Shown: positions 1-7,759, counted from the first letter of the stretch. The stretch: 32,579 bases of DNA from Ardenticatenaceae bacterium (GCA_020634395.1 JACKBU010000037.1:1-32579), one strand, 5' to 3'. Notes: a model not told the origin generated them from the sequence alone. Program-made: numbers and translations.

Positions 1-1
1 G

Positions 2-160
2 TGGCAGCAAACGTTGCAGGCGGAACTGGAGCAGCTGCAAGCCCAACGCCACCAGGAACGACAGTTAGAAACAGACATGACGCCCGCATTGGCTGCGGCG
101 CAGGAGTATGAAGCGACGCCGGAACAGGCGCAGCGTCAAGGATGGGAGATAGACCTATGA
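2..160 (+). CDS. C-terminal end of an unidentified coiled-coil protein (5' partial)
   Basis: An open frame enters from the left edge and ends at TGA 158-160. The 52 visible residues are rich in Gln, Glu and Ala, with a heptad-like run (LQAELEQLQAQRHQERQLE) that suggests a coiled coil. The stop overlaps the ATG of the coupling-protein gene in an ATGA arrangement, so the two genes are probably in one operon and translationally coupled. The position just upstream of a VirD4 homologue would suit a relaxase or another conjugation protein, but nothing in the fragment identifies the family. Confidence 0.6.
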   Translation, partial: WQQTLQAELEQLQAQRHQERQLETDMTPALAAAQEYEATPEQAQRQGWEIDL

Positions 161-2142
161 ATTTAGAAATGGGAGAAATTAAGAACGGAACGTACTTTAA
201 GCAGTGGTGGCAGGAGATGCCCGCCGCCCCGAAGAAACGCTGGCGGGTGTTCCTGCTGGGGTTCAGTCTCTTCTGGCTGGCCGGCGCGGCCTATGCACCC
301 ACGGCCGTGGCCGGTATCGCCCGGCTGACCGGCCTGGCCCGCCTGTTAATGGCCGTGGGGATGGGCGGTTTCGGCTTCCTCTGGGGCGGGCTGAAAGGGC
401 TGGGGCTGATCCAGGAAACGGCCCAGGAGCCGAACCTGTTCTGGGTCGTCCTGGCCCTGGCGCTGCCCGGCGCTGTCTTTGGCTTCATTTACATTTTGGA
501 CCAGGCCCCCAACCCGTTATTCAACATGCAGAAGATGCTGGGCAAATTCGCCCGCTCCCAGGGGCGTTTGCAGGATAAGGAAGTGGCGCAGGAAATGGCT
601 GTCGAGCGCGGCGTGCCCTATGCCACCATCACCGATGACAAGAAAAAAGAAGTCAAAGTCGGTTTGGACTACGCCAGCGGCGAAGGGCATCTGCTAGTCT
701 CTGGCCCTACCCGGTCGGGAAAGGGGCTGCATTTAACCGATACCCTACTCACCTGGCCCGGCCCGGCGCTTATAGTGGATCCAAAGGGGGAGCAGATGGC
801 GCGCACGGCCGCCTGGCGCAGCCAGTTTGGCCCCATTTACTGCCTGCCCGGCCACCAGATTAACCTGGCAGCCACCTACCGCCAGCTGCTGGATCGGGAT
901 GACGTCGCCGAACTGCACACCCACCTGATGCGGCCGCGGGAGAGCCGGGAAACGATCTTTGCCGAAAAGGCGATGTCCCTCTTCACCGCTGCCGGCCTGT
1001 ACGCCCAGGCGAAGGAATTGGACCCCATCCGCGTGCTGCTGGATCTGGCCGAGAGCGACGCCGTAGAGGCGCTGGCCGGGCTGGAAACCGTTCCTGCCGC
1101 CAAGCGCCACGTGCGCGTTTTCACCAACGGCGCCAAGCCGGAAGCGTACCGGGACGACCGGTTTGTGACCTCCGCCTTCGGCAACTTCACCACCCGGCTG
1201 GCTACCTACCAGAAACACATTGGCACCATCGCCCCGCCGGATGCGGGCAGCCACCTGGTCATTGATCCCAACTGGGCGCGGCAGAACGGCACCATCTACA
1301 TCACCTATTCCCTGCAAGATTTGAAAGGCGTCGGCGGCGTGGTTGCGGCCATAATCGCCGCCATGCTGCGCCATCAAATGGGCGCCCAGGCGCTGCAGCA
1401 TACCAAGGAACGCCTGCTGGTGGCCATTGACGAGCTGCCGGCCGTGGGTCTGAAGAACATCGCCGACTACCTGGCTACCTGCGGCGGCTATGGCATCACG
1501 CTCCTGCTGTACGTGCAGTCCATCGCCCAGCTGAAGGAGCTTTATGGGCTGGATGGCACCAGCGCCATTCTTTCCAACTGCACCCACCAGGTCTGGTATC
1601 CGCCCACGGAGTACGAAACGGCCGAAACGATGTCCCGGCTGTACGGGATGACGTTACGCGCCAACCCGGTGCATTCCTCGTCGCGCGGTTCGCGCCAGCA
1701 CAAAGATAAAGAGGGCCGGGCCAATTTGCAGATCAACAACAACCAGGGCGCCTCCTGGTCCTGGCAGGAACGGCCGGAGCTGCTGCCCAGCCAGGTGATG
1801 GCTCTGCCCAAAGAGCAGGTGATGGTCTCCACCCTCGCCGGTGCGCAGCGGCTGGTCTTTCTAGGACAGCGGCTAAACCCGATTCCGCTTTTTGACAAGC
1901 TGCCGCCGGCCTCTCTTTTGCGTCTGCCCCGGCCGCGGTACGGAGAGCGCGTGTATACCCGTTGGTTGGAAACGCCTGCGCCACCGGCGGCAGCGCCGCC
2001 GAACAGCGAGCAGCCCCCCACCCCGGCCGAAATGCCGGCACCGGATGATAAGGACGACGCGACGGAAACACGGCCGTCCGCCAAAGACCGCAGCCACGAT
2101 ACCGACACGACCACCGGCAGCGCCGCCAGGGACGCGATTTGA
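157..2142 (+). CDS. VirD4/TraG-type type IV secretion coupling protein
   Basis: This is a membrane-anchored coupling ATPase that would bring relaxosome DNA to a conjugative type IV channel. The N-terminus carries about three hydrophobic segments (residues ~30-47, 57-80, 92-112). A Walker A motif follows at about residue 183 (GPTRSGKG) and a Walker B at about 420-430 (LLVAIDELPAVG). The stretch after it (YGITLLLYVQSIAQLKELYG) is the TraM-recognition/TraD-like part of the family. The last ~60 residues are a Pro/Ala-rich, charged tail. I chose the ATG at 157 over an in-frame ATG at 142 because GGGAG lies 9 bases upstream and the ATG overlaps the preceding stop. Its own TGA overlaps the start of the DUF4417 gene. 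At 661 residues the length is normal. The family is clear; the mobile-element context is inferred. Confidence 0.93.
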   Translation: MNLEMGEIKNGTYFKQWWQEMPAAPKKRWRVFLLGFSLFWLAGAAYAPTAVAGIARLTGLARLLMAVGMGGFGFLWGGLKGLGLIQETAQEPNLFWVVLALALPGAVFGFIYILDQAPNPLFNMQKMLGKFARSQGRLQDKEVAQEMAVERGVPYATITDDKKKEVKVGLDYASGEGHLLVSGPTRSGKGLHLTDTLLTWPGPALIVDPKGEQMARTAAWRSQFGPIYCLPGHQINLAATYRQLLDRDDVAELHTHLMRPRESRETIFAEKAMSLFTAAGLYAQAKELDPIRVLLDLAESDAVEALAGLETVPAAKRHVRVFTNGAKPEAYRDDRFVTSAFGNFTTRLATYQKHIGTIAPPDAGSHLVIDPNWARQNGTIYITYSLQDLKGVGGVVAAIIAAMLRHQMGAQALQHTKERLLVAIDELPAVGLKNIADYLATCGGYGITLLLYVQSIAQLKELYGLDGTSAILSNCTHQVWYPPTEYETAETMSRLYGMTLRANPVHSSSRGSRQHKDKEGRANLQINNNQGASWSWQERPELLPSQVMALPKEQVMVSTLAGAQRLVFLGQRLNPIPLFDKLPPASLLRLPRPRYGERVYTRWLETPAPPAAAPPNSEQPPTPAEMPAPDDKDDATETRPSAKDRSHDTDTTTGSAARDAI

Positions 2143-2822
2143 TGACCCGCACATCGCATCGCTGGCAAAGCAAACCGGGCAGCTTCGACGCCCTGCACGC
2201 CGGGTACCGCTTCCGGGCAGATAATGCGTACGGCATTCCTGCCTTGCGCCACACGCCTGTCAGCCAGGTGCCCGGCTGGCTGGTCCCCTACCGGCAGCGC
2301 ATCCGGGCCAATGAACCCCTGGACGATGGCTGCGTCCATTTCTTCTTGCACGATTACCGCTTCGAGACGGTCTGGAACCGACCCTACAAAGCGTTGGCAG
2401 CGCTGGCCCCTTACCAGATGCTGCTGACGCCGGACTTCTCCCTCTACCGGGACTGGCCGCTGACGCTGCAGCTGTGGAACGTCTACCGCAACCGCTGGTG
2501 CGGCCGTTTCTGGCAGGAGGAAGGGTTTACCGTCATTCCCACCGTGAGCTGGAGCACGGCCGTTACCTACGACTTCTGCTTTTTGGGCGTGCCCCGACGC
2601 AGCGTGGTAGCCGTATCGGCGGTGGGCGTCAATCTTGACGGGCCGTTGGAGTACCGGCTGTTTGTGGATGGGTTTGGGGAAATGGTGCGGCGGCTGGAGC
2701 CGCAGGTGGTGCTGAGTTACGGCCGTTTGCCCGCCGTCTGTCATGAACTGGCGGAGATTGTGACTTATCCGACGCGCTGGACCAACATCCGGGCGGCGCG
2801 GCGGAAACAAATGGGAAGATGA
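2142..2822 (+). CDS. DUF4417 family protein
   Basis: A 226-residue protein whose ATG overlaps the stop of the coupling-protein gene (TGATG), so the two are probably co-transcribed and coupled. The sequence matches my recollection of the DUF4417 family, which is found in phages, plasmids and conjugative elements: VHFFLHDYRFETVW, then LLTPDFSLYRDWP, LQLWNVYRNRW, FWQEEGFTVIPTVSW and YDFCFLGVPRRSV, in that order. The biochemical role of the family is not known to me. There is no signal peptide or membrane segment. It ends 2 bases before the convergent small minus-strand gene at 2825. Confidence 0.85.
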   Translation: MTRTSHRWQSKPGSFDALHAGYRFRADNAYGIPALRHTPVSQVPGWLVPYRQRIRANEPLDDGCVHFFLHDYRFETVWNRPYKALAALAPYQMLLTPDFSLYRDWPLTLQLWNVYRNRWCGRFWQEEGFTVIPTVSWSTAVTYDFCFLGVPRRSVVAVSAVGVNLDGPLEYRLFVDGFGEMVRRLEPQVVLSYGRLPAVCHELAEIVTYPTRWTNIRAARRKQMGR

Positions 2823-2824
2823 GA

Positions 2825-3040
2825 TCAGGCAGCGACTGGCGTCAACTTGAAAACGCGGGCCAGATGGGTCGCTGTTTCCAAATCTCCTTGGCGCAGCGCC
2901 TGGCGTACATCATCTAGCTTATAGGCATCTTTCAGGGAGAGATAAGGCGACCATTCGTCCTCTATCACGATGAGCGTGACATCAACTTCGGCAGCATAGC
3001 CGCCTTCGTGGATCAGTTTTGTTGTCTGTCTATAAGCCAT
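2825..3040 (-). CDS. Small conserved protein, possible antitoxin
   Basis: A 71-residue protein, start ATG at 3038-3040. It has a short N-terminal region (TTKLIHEGGYAAEVDV), a beta-like central part with EWSPYLSLKDAYKLDDV, and a helical, Ala/Leu-rich end (RQALRQGDLETATHLARVFKLTPVA). This type of 70-residue protein recurs in Chloroflexota and cyanobacteria, in my recollection often beside toxin-antitoxin genes, but I cannot name the family. It follows the CopG/BrnT-like pair on the same strand after 73 bases and could belong to the same transcript. There is no strong Shine-Dalgarno sequence. Confidence 0.6.
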   Translation of the reverse strand: MAYRQTTKLIHEGGYAAEVDVTLIVIEDEWSPYLSLKDAYKLDDVRQALRQGDLETATHLARVFKLTPVAA

Positions 3041-3113
3041 AGCTTATCGCGCGAGTCAGGCAGTGGGTGAATCAGTTATGCTGTAGCAAACAAGAGGGAA
3101 TATATGATGAAGA

Positions 3114-3365
3114 TTAAGCTGGCTGCAATTTTTCACGCACCCATTGATAGATTAGATCGGCATCGGGAACACCGCGAGAAGCTGCCAGCTTTTTTACAGC
3201 TTCTGCTTCTTCGGGCTGAAGATGAATGGTTACGGCCGTTTCCTGCACAAAGACAGGCTCAACCACTTCCTCCAACTCATCTTCGAACTCGGTCAGATCA
3301 TGACTGTCCCAGAAATGAGCCAGTGCTTCAATGGAATCAGTTTGCGGTAGTTTTTGCTTTTTCAT
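3114..3365 (-). CDS. CopG/BrnA-like antitoxin
   Basis: The start MKKQKLPQTDSIEALAHFWDSHDLTEFEDELEEV is typical of CopG/BrnA-type antitoxins paired with BrnT toxins. The C-terminal half (TVTIHLQPEEAEAVKKLAASRGVPDADLIYQWVREKL-like, residues ~47-83) looks like a ribbon-helix-helix DNA-binding domain. An in-frame ATG lies four codons upstream (3377). I prefer 3365 because its ATG overlaps, as ATGA, the TGA that would end the full-length toxin frame. The antitoxin would bind the toxin and repress the promoter. It is intact although the toxin is broken. Confidence 0.8.
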   Translation of the reverse strand: MKKQKLPQTDSIEALAHFWDSHDLTEFEDELEEVVEPVFVQETAVTIHLQPEEAEAVKKLAASRGVPDADLIYQWVREKLQPA

Positions 3366-3646
3366 TTTCTTTGCCATTTTTGAAACCGACGTCTTTCTCT
3401 ATCGGTCATTGGTCGGGCTGTGACCGGGTATCCATTTCCATCTGTAAACCGAATAATAACACAAAACAATTAGCGCCCGGCAAATGTCTGACCCAACACA
3501 TAATAAATCGGGTTATCGCCTTCAGATTTAGCCCGTTGAACCAGCGCCTGGCCAAAACAGACTTCTTCAACCTCTTCAGGGGTAACGTTGTAGCGGGCTA
3601 TATGTTCGATACGATCTTCAGGCCAGACGATTTGTCGGATCTTCAT
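3362..3646 (-). pseudogene. BrnT-like toxin interrupted by a premature TAA
   Basis: Reading from ATG 3646, the frame gives MKIRQIVWPEDRIEHIARYNVTPEEVEEV and continues to GQTFAGR, then meets TAA at 3470-3472 (codon 59). Past that stop the same frame continues for 35 codons (starting LFCVIIRFTDGNGYPVTARP and including MTDRERRRF) and ends at TGA 3362-3364, overlapping the antitoxin ATG. The continuation is the normal C-terminal half of BrnT-family ribonuclease toxins, where an aromatic residue usually follows the GR. One substitution of a Tyr codon (TAT or TAC to TAA) explains it. The full frame would encode 94 residues, the usual BrnT length. The toxin is probably inactive unless the stop is read through. 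Confidence 0.85.
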
Positions 3647-3652
3647 GCCTGT

Positions 3653-3681
3653 ATTGTAACGATCCGAGAGACGCAGACCAA
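3653..3681 (-). promoter_or_regulatory. Candidate promoter of the BrnT/BrnA-like pair
   Basis: On the minus strand, TTGGTC (plus-strand 3676-3681) and TACAAT (3653-3658) are separated by exactly 17 bases. The -10 box ends 6 bases before the toxin ATG at 3646, so the message would be nearly leaderless. This matches the absence of a clear ribosome binding site. The intergenic region is shared with the divergent gene starting at 3724. Confidence 0.5.
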
Positions 3682-3723
3682 CGCGAAAGATGAACAAATG
3701 ATAGTCATCGTGGGAGGTAGGTA

Positions 3724-6147
3724 GTGGGCGGACGCGGTGCAGCCAGTGGCGGGTCGGCCGTTTTACCGGAAGCAATTCTCGCCGACCTGCCCTACACCGT
3801 CACCAGTTTTAACGATGATCGCGGCGGGGCGACTTTTCCCTTCCTGGAGCAGACCGGGCGGGCCTGGCGTATTCTCACCCGGCCGGTAGACGAATCGACC
3901 GCCCCCCATGCCGCGCATACGTTTGGCCTGGCCGCCCCCACTTTGCGCTGGGTCAATGGCAGCCAGGTCAGCGACCTGTATGTGGACGGGATGACGACGG
4001 CGCAGTTTCTGGAAGCCACCGGGCTGCAGCTGGACATGCATAAGGGCGGTTTTGTCTTGTCCAAGCGCATCTCACGCCTCATGCGCCCCCATTTTGTCAG
4101 CGGCTTTTTTGCCCCTGAGGAGGTGCGCGTGGCCTACATGGCGCAATCCCCGATGGAAGCCAAAGTGTGGGATGGCGCGGGGCTAATTTCTCGGCGGATG
4201 CTGCGGAAGATGATGCTCAGCGAGGATCTCACGCCCGCCAAGCGGGAACGGCTGGAAACGGAGCTGCGCCATGCACAGCGGGTGGAGTTTACCGTGATGA
4301 CGCCCAAAGGGCAGGACAAAGGCCACGCCATCGTGGCGGATGATTTACGGGATGAAAACGGCCGCCCCGTAGACTTCCTTTTGCCACAGGACACGAAGAA
4401 AGAAGTGCGGTTGGATCCTTCGGCAAACGACCTTGGTCGTCGCTCAGGACCCCGTACCTTCGTTGGGCTGAGCTTCGTCCATGGCCACAACGATATGCGC
4501 TTGGATATTCAGAGCCTCATCAATCTCCATCCCTTCTTTCAGGAAGATAAACTGTTGGATTGGCTAAAAGATGAAGGCAGCTTGTTTGTCCAAGCTGTAG
4601 AAACCGGGCAGGTGGCCGAAGCGATGGGTAGGATTGATCGCCACACCACCCTCGACGAGGTGCAGGCGTGGCCGCTGCGGGAATACTTTGCCAGCGGCGG
4701 CCACCCGATGTGGTTCCGCAGCCACGTCAAGAGCCTGCTGAACCAGCACCTGAAGCGGTTGAACCATTCCACGCTGGCGAAAATGCGGCTGCCCATTCCC
4801 GGCGGCCGTCACTACGTCATGCCGGCGGCCGTGGCGCAGCGGGCGGGGATCAAAGGGCTGGACGTGCCCAGAGGCTATATTCACATTGACGACAAGCGCG
4901 GCACCGCCTGGGTCAATGACGACGACTGGCTGGCGCTGCCGGACTCGCCCAAGCGACCGGGGTCGCCAGGCGAGGGCATCGCCGGGATTCTGGGCGGGGC
5001 CGACAACGACGACGCGCTATGGCTGCACCCGTTTACCGACCATGATGGTCAGCGCAAGGTGCTAGCCTGGCGCAGCCCCAACCAGGTGGGGGAATATGTG
5101 ATTCTCAAGCCGACGGCCGATTCCCAGGCGCTTCCCTGGACGACAAGCGTGAATGATGTGAGGGAGCGGGAAACGGCCGTTTACCCGCCTGCCGACAGCC
5201 GCAAGCTGCCGCCGCGCGTGGATTTTGTCGAAACAGCGTATCTGGGTTTGGTAACCCCGGACTCTGCCGGGAATTTGGATGCAGGTGAGGCTTACAGTGT
5301 AGACGTGATGGAAACGGCCGTTGCTCAGGCGATTGCCAACCAGGGCGCCCTGGGTATGTATTGCAATTCGCTGATGCTCAACAAGGCGCTGTACGGCCGT
5401 TTGCCGGACAATCCCCCTGCTCCATTGGAAGATATTATTGACAGTGCCGTGAAAACGGGCGCAGACTTGAGTCGGGTTGTGTTGTGGAACTATGCGAACT
5501 CACGCGAGATTTTGGAAAGCAAAACCCCCATTCCGGCGCTGCTGCACCAGCGGCTGAGCGTGGATTGGTCCGACACGGAGAACCGCCCGCCCCCACCTCG
5601 TACAAGCAATCTGATTGGAGCTGAAGGGCATTGGCTGGACAGACTGGAAGCCGGTGTGAAAGAGCATATCCAGGCGATGCAGGAAAAGCGCGATGAACTC
5701 GTTAGCCAGGCGCGGCCGCTACAGGCCGTGCTGGATGCGGCGCTGGCCGACCCGGAGGCTGTGCAGCTGGGCGCGGGCTTGAATAAAGCATACGCTACCG
5801 CTTTACGGATGGGCAAGGGCCAATATGCCAGCGTGTTGGAGCGAGCCAGAGTCGCAGCGGAGGATTATCTGGCGCACTTCCCGCCTGAGCAGCGCGGGGC
5901 GATTTTATTGGGTGCGTTGGCCAGTGTGTATGGGAAGGAGGATGGTAGAGCGGATACGGCCGTGTGGTTGGCGGGAAGCAAAGAGGAAACAGGTTCATCG
6001 CAACCGGGTGTAGAGCAAATTTCCATTGCTCACCAAACAATTGAAGCATTACGGGGGATTGGGCTATTGGATCATATTATCAGCACCAAAGAGGGAGTGG
6101 TCGTATACCCCGCTGAGATGATGAAAGAATCCAGCGATGTCGGTTGA
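3724..6147 (+). CDS. Large mobile-element protein, possible two-barrel RNA polymerase-like enzyme
   Basis: An 807-residue protein. The GTG start is supported by GGGAGG at 3712-3717, 6 bases upstream. No signal peptide or membrane segment is visible. I do not recognise it with certainty, but several pieces, in order, resemble the two-barrel RNA polymerase superfamily (QDE-1-like RNA-dependent polymerases, YonO). They are a KGQDKG loop (K195, K199) in a beta-rich region; a second beta-rich region starting IPGGRHYVMP with an acidic loop GGADNDDALWLHPF (D427, D429, D430); and, 115 residues later, GALGMYCNS (541-549) followed by LEDIIDSAVKTGAD (568-581). The last two recall the LGxxxN and AVDxxKTG elements of eukaryotic RdRPs, with similar spacing. 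Against this, the loop is DxDD rather than DxDGD, and the RSP motif (450-452) follows the acidic loop instead of preceding it. The gene continues the strand of the conjugation genes after the inserted toxin-antitoxin island. Confidence 0.4.
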   Translation: MGGRGAASGGSAVLPEAILADLPYTVTSFNDDRGGATFPFLEQTGRAWRILTRPVDESTAPHAAHTFGLAAPTLRWVNGSQVSDLYVDGMTTAQFLEATGLQLDMHKGGFVLSKRISRLMRPHFVSGFFAPEEVRVAYMAQSPMEAKVWDGAGLISRRMLRKMMLSEDLTPAKRERLETELRHAQRVEFTVMTPKGQDKGHAIVADDLRDENGRPVDFLLPQDTKKEVRLDPSANDLGRRSGPRTFVGLSFVHGHNDMRLDIQSLINLHPFFQEDKLLDWLKDEGSLFVQAVETGQVAEAMGRIDRHTTLDEVQAWPLREYFASGGHPMWFRSHVKSLLNQHLKRLNHSTLAKMRLPIPGGRHYVMPAAVAQRAGIKGLDVPRGYIHIDDKRGTAWVNDDDWLALPDSPKRPGSPGEGIAGILGGADNDDALWLHPFTDHDGQRKVLAWRSPNQVGEYVILKPTADSQALPWTTSVNDVRERETAVYPPADSRKLPPRVDFVETAYLGLVTPDSAGNLDAGEAYSVDVMETAVAQAIANQGALGMYCNSLMLNKALYGRLPDNPPAPLEDIIDSAVKTGADLSRVVLWNYANSREILESKTPIPALLHQRLSVDWSDTENRPPPPRTSNLIGAEGHWLDRLEAGVKEHIQAMQEKRDELVSQARPLQAVLDAALADPEAVQLGAGLNKAYATALRMGKGQYASVLERARVAAEDYLAHFPPEQRGAILLGALASVYGKEDGRADTAVWLAGSKEETGSSQPGVEQISIAHQTIEALRGIGLLDHIISTKEGVVVYPAEMMKESSDVG

Positions 6148-6176
6148 ATTCGATTAACAGGTTAAGTGCCTTCGTT

Positions 6177-6234
6177 GACATGCACCCAGGGCCTTTAACC
6201 CTGGGTGCATGTCTAAAGGCCCTGGGGGCATGTC
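6177..6234 (+). repeat. Three-armed inverted/direct repeat that can form alternative hairpins
   Basis: GACATGCACCCAGGG (6177-6191) is followed after 7 bases by its exact complement CCCTGGGTGCATGTC (6199-6213), and after 6 more bases by a second near-copy, CCCTGGGGGCATGTC (6220-6234). The first arm can therefore pair with the second (15 bp, 7-base loop). Alternatively it can pair with the third over 21 bp (6177-6197 with 6214-6234, one mismatch). There is no T-run, so it is not a classic intrinsic terminator. It lies between the 807-residue gene and the VapBC promoter. Confidence 0.85.
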
Positions 6235-6259
6235 AAGCAGTATCCTGAATCTGCTTTTA

Positions 6260-6268
6260 TGATATAAT
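6260..6268 (+). promoter_or_regulatory. Extended -10 promoter of vapBC
   Basis: TGATATAAT is a consensus TATAAT (6263-6268) with the TGn extension. No good -35 is seen at 16-18 bases. It lies 38 bases before the antitoxin ATG. Confidence 0.6.
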
Positions 6269-6272
6269 GTGG

Positions 6273-6284
6273 CCACAATTGTGG
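6273..6284 (+). promoter_or_regulatory. Palindromic operator candidate for VapB
   Basis: CCACAATTGTGG is a perfect 12-bp palindrome beginning 4 bases after the -10 box, where transcription would start. Phd/VapB antitoxins typically autoregulate by binding palindromes here, so this is the natural candidate operator. Binding is inferred. Confidence 0.55.
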
Positions 6285-6306
6285 ATATATTTCCCGGAGG
6301 TTGATA

Positions 6307-6570
6307 ATGGTCACTGTAGGTGTGCGACAGTTAAAGCAGGAAACGAGCAAGATATTGCGTCGTGTGCGTGAAGAGGGCGAGATCGTAGAGATTACCTATC
6401 ACGGCGAGGTGATCGCTCGCCTGGTTCCGGTCGCCCCGCCAGAGCCGACGGAAGAAAAGATTGCCGCAGTTTGGGCAAACCTGGATCAGCTAACGGCCGA
6501 AATTAGCGCCAAATGGCCGGAAGGCGTTTCTGCTGTAGACGCCATCAGAGAGGTACGGCGAGAGTTATGA
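6307..6570 (+). CDS. Phd/YefM-type antitoxin (VapB)
   Basis: An 87-residue protein. The N-terminal part (TVGVRQLKQETSKILRRVREEGEIVEITYHGEVIARLVP) is the Phd/YefM DNA-binding fold: a short strand, a helix pair, then the beta strands with HGEVIARLVP. The acidic, helical C-terminal half would wrap the toxin. The ATG at 6307 is preceded by GGAGG at 6296-6300 with 6 bases between them, better than an in-frame TTG at 6301. The stop overlaps the toxin ATG as ATGA. It has its own extended -10 promoter and a palindrome at the start site, consistent with autorepression. The antitoxin would neutralise the PIN-domain toxin downstream. Confidence 0.88.
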   Translation: MVTVGVRQLKQETSKILRRVREEGEIVEITYHGEVIARLVPVAPPEPTEEKIAAVWANLDQLTAEISAKWPEGVSAVDAIREVRREL

Positions 6571-6983
6571 TTGTAACAGATGCCAGCGTCTGGGTTAGCC
6601 ACTTAATTGCGCAGGAAGTTCATCATGCGGTTAGTCGTCGTTGGTTAACGGCCGTTGTCCATAGTCGTACCATCATCGTGGCCCCCGCCCTGCTGCTGGC
6701 AGAAGTAGGAGGCGCTGTGGCCCGACGCACCGGCGACGCAGCATTGGGCCAACAGGCAATTCAACACATCCTCTCAACGCCGAACCTGCGCCTGGTTTAC
6801 ACAGATGCAAAATTAGGATTGCTGGCCGCCGAACTGGCTGCCGGGCAACGCCTGCGCGGAGCAGATGCGCTCTACGCGGCTGTTGCTGTTCAGCTTAAGG
6901 CGCCGTTGGTTAGTTGGGACAACGAGCATCTGAGCGGCACGCCTGACCTGATGGCGGCATATACGCCAGGCGAGGCCAGCTAA
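6567..6983 (+). CDS. PIN-domain ribonuclease toxin (VapC)
   Basis: A 138-residue PIN-domain protein. The four acidic metal-binding residues are all present: D5 (IVTDASVWV), E46 (LLLAEVGGAV), D100 (LRGADALYAAVA) and D118 (VSWDNEHL). It therefore looks like an active VapC-type endoribonuclease. The start ATG overlaps the antitoxin TGA, so an upstream frame to 6513 is a read-through artefact. With the antitoxin it forms a complete type II toxin-antitoxin module, probably stabilising the mobile element next to it. The RNA target cannot be read from sequence. Confidence 0.92.
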   Translation: MIVTDASVWVSHLIAQEVHHAVSRRWLTAVVHSRTIIVAPALLLAEVGGAVARRTGDAALGQQAIQHILSTPNLRLVYTDAKLGLLAAELAAGQRLRGADALYAAVAVQLKAPLVSWDNEHLSGTPDLMAAYTPGEAS

Positions 6984-7156
6984 TCCGCCGGCTGGAGGAA
7001 TTGTCATGAAAACTCTCAGTTTCCGCTAGCCCTGGGCGGAATTGGTTTACAGGAGTTATGGACTGATCTGACGGTTCTGATGGGTGACTATACTTTGTAA
7101 AAATGGTCAGGTCTTCTAGATAACTAACGAACGGGAATAAGGAATCAGAAAACGCC

Positions 7157-7759
7157 ATGACTCCACAAGAACTGACTGTAGCGGTCCGACGTTTCCTGGA
7201 TATTGTACATGATCCGGCTACCGACCAGGAGACGTTCCTGGCGGCGCTGGCAGCAGTCCAGGCCGCGCACGCGGCGTATGAAGCAGCGCCAACGGCCGTT
7301 TACCCATTGGGCGCATTTGTGGTGCAGTGTGGACAGATGGTAGTGGTGGATGCCTTTGGCATGGCCGACAATGCCGTTCCCCTCTCATCGGTATTGAACG
7401 GCAGATGGCGTGCCTGGGTAGGTGTGGTTGCCGGTGTGCATGTGGCGTTATTTGCCTGGCACGAAACGGCCGTGCCTGCCGCGTCGTCTGCTCTCCATGA
7501 TCTTATGCGACAAACAGCCTGGCTGGAAGTTGGTTCTGTGCCCATTGACACGGCAACCTGTGCCATTGCCGACCAGGAGGCCTATATTCCCCTTGACGTG
7601 GACGAAGTAGGTTATCAAATAGCTGGCGTGGGCACACACCTTTGTTTTTCCAATACCGCGAATGCGGATGGCGGCTACCCGGTTTTTGTCCAGGTCGAAG
7701 ATGGGAAGGTCACTGGCGTATATGTTGAATTTGTGCCTCTGACGACGATGATTGGGTAG
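7157..7759 (+). CDS. DUF4241-like protein
   Basis: A 200-residue soluble protein. After a helical N-terminus (residues ~1-45) it reads YPLGAFVVQCGQMVVVDAFG, then a beta-rich middle (WVGVVAGVHVALFAWHET), VPIDTATCAIADQEAY, and near the end DGGYPVFVQVEDGKVTGVYVEF. This order resembles DUF4241: a G-x-V-x-x-G-x-V-V-x-D opening, the VDxGxxxxxD segment, and a GDGxYPV...DGxV ending. The family function is not established as far as I know; related folds occur in immunity proteins. There is no signal peptide. ACGGCCGT octamers lie inside it at 7290 and 7466, each encoding TAV. Confidence 0.55.
   Translation: MTPQELTVAVRRFLDIVHDPATDQETFLAALAAVQAAHAAYEAAPTAVYPLGAFVVQCGQMVVVDAFGMADNAVPLSSVLNGRWRAWVGVVAGVHVALFAWHETAVPAASSALHDLMRQTAWLEVGSVPIDTATCAIADQEAYIPLDVDEVGYQIAGVGTHLCFSNTANADGGYPVFVQVEDGKVTGVYVEFVPLTTMIG

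Noticed and set aside
745..2810. Long minus-strand frames over the VirD4 and DUF4417 genes
   Set aside because: They are GC-rich shadows of well-supported plus-strand genes with no family resemblance.
3104..3724. A 206-codon plus-strand frame
   Set aside because: It lies opposite the toxin-antitoxin pair, has no recognisable content, and the minus-strand proteins match known families.
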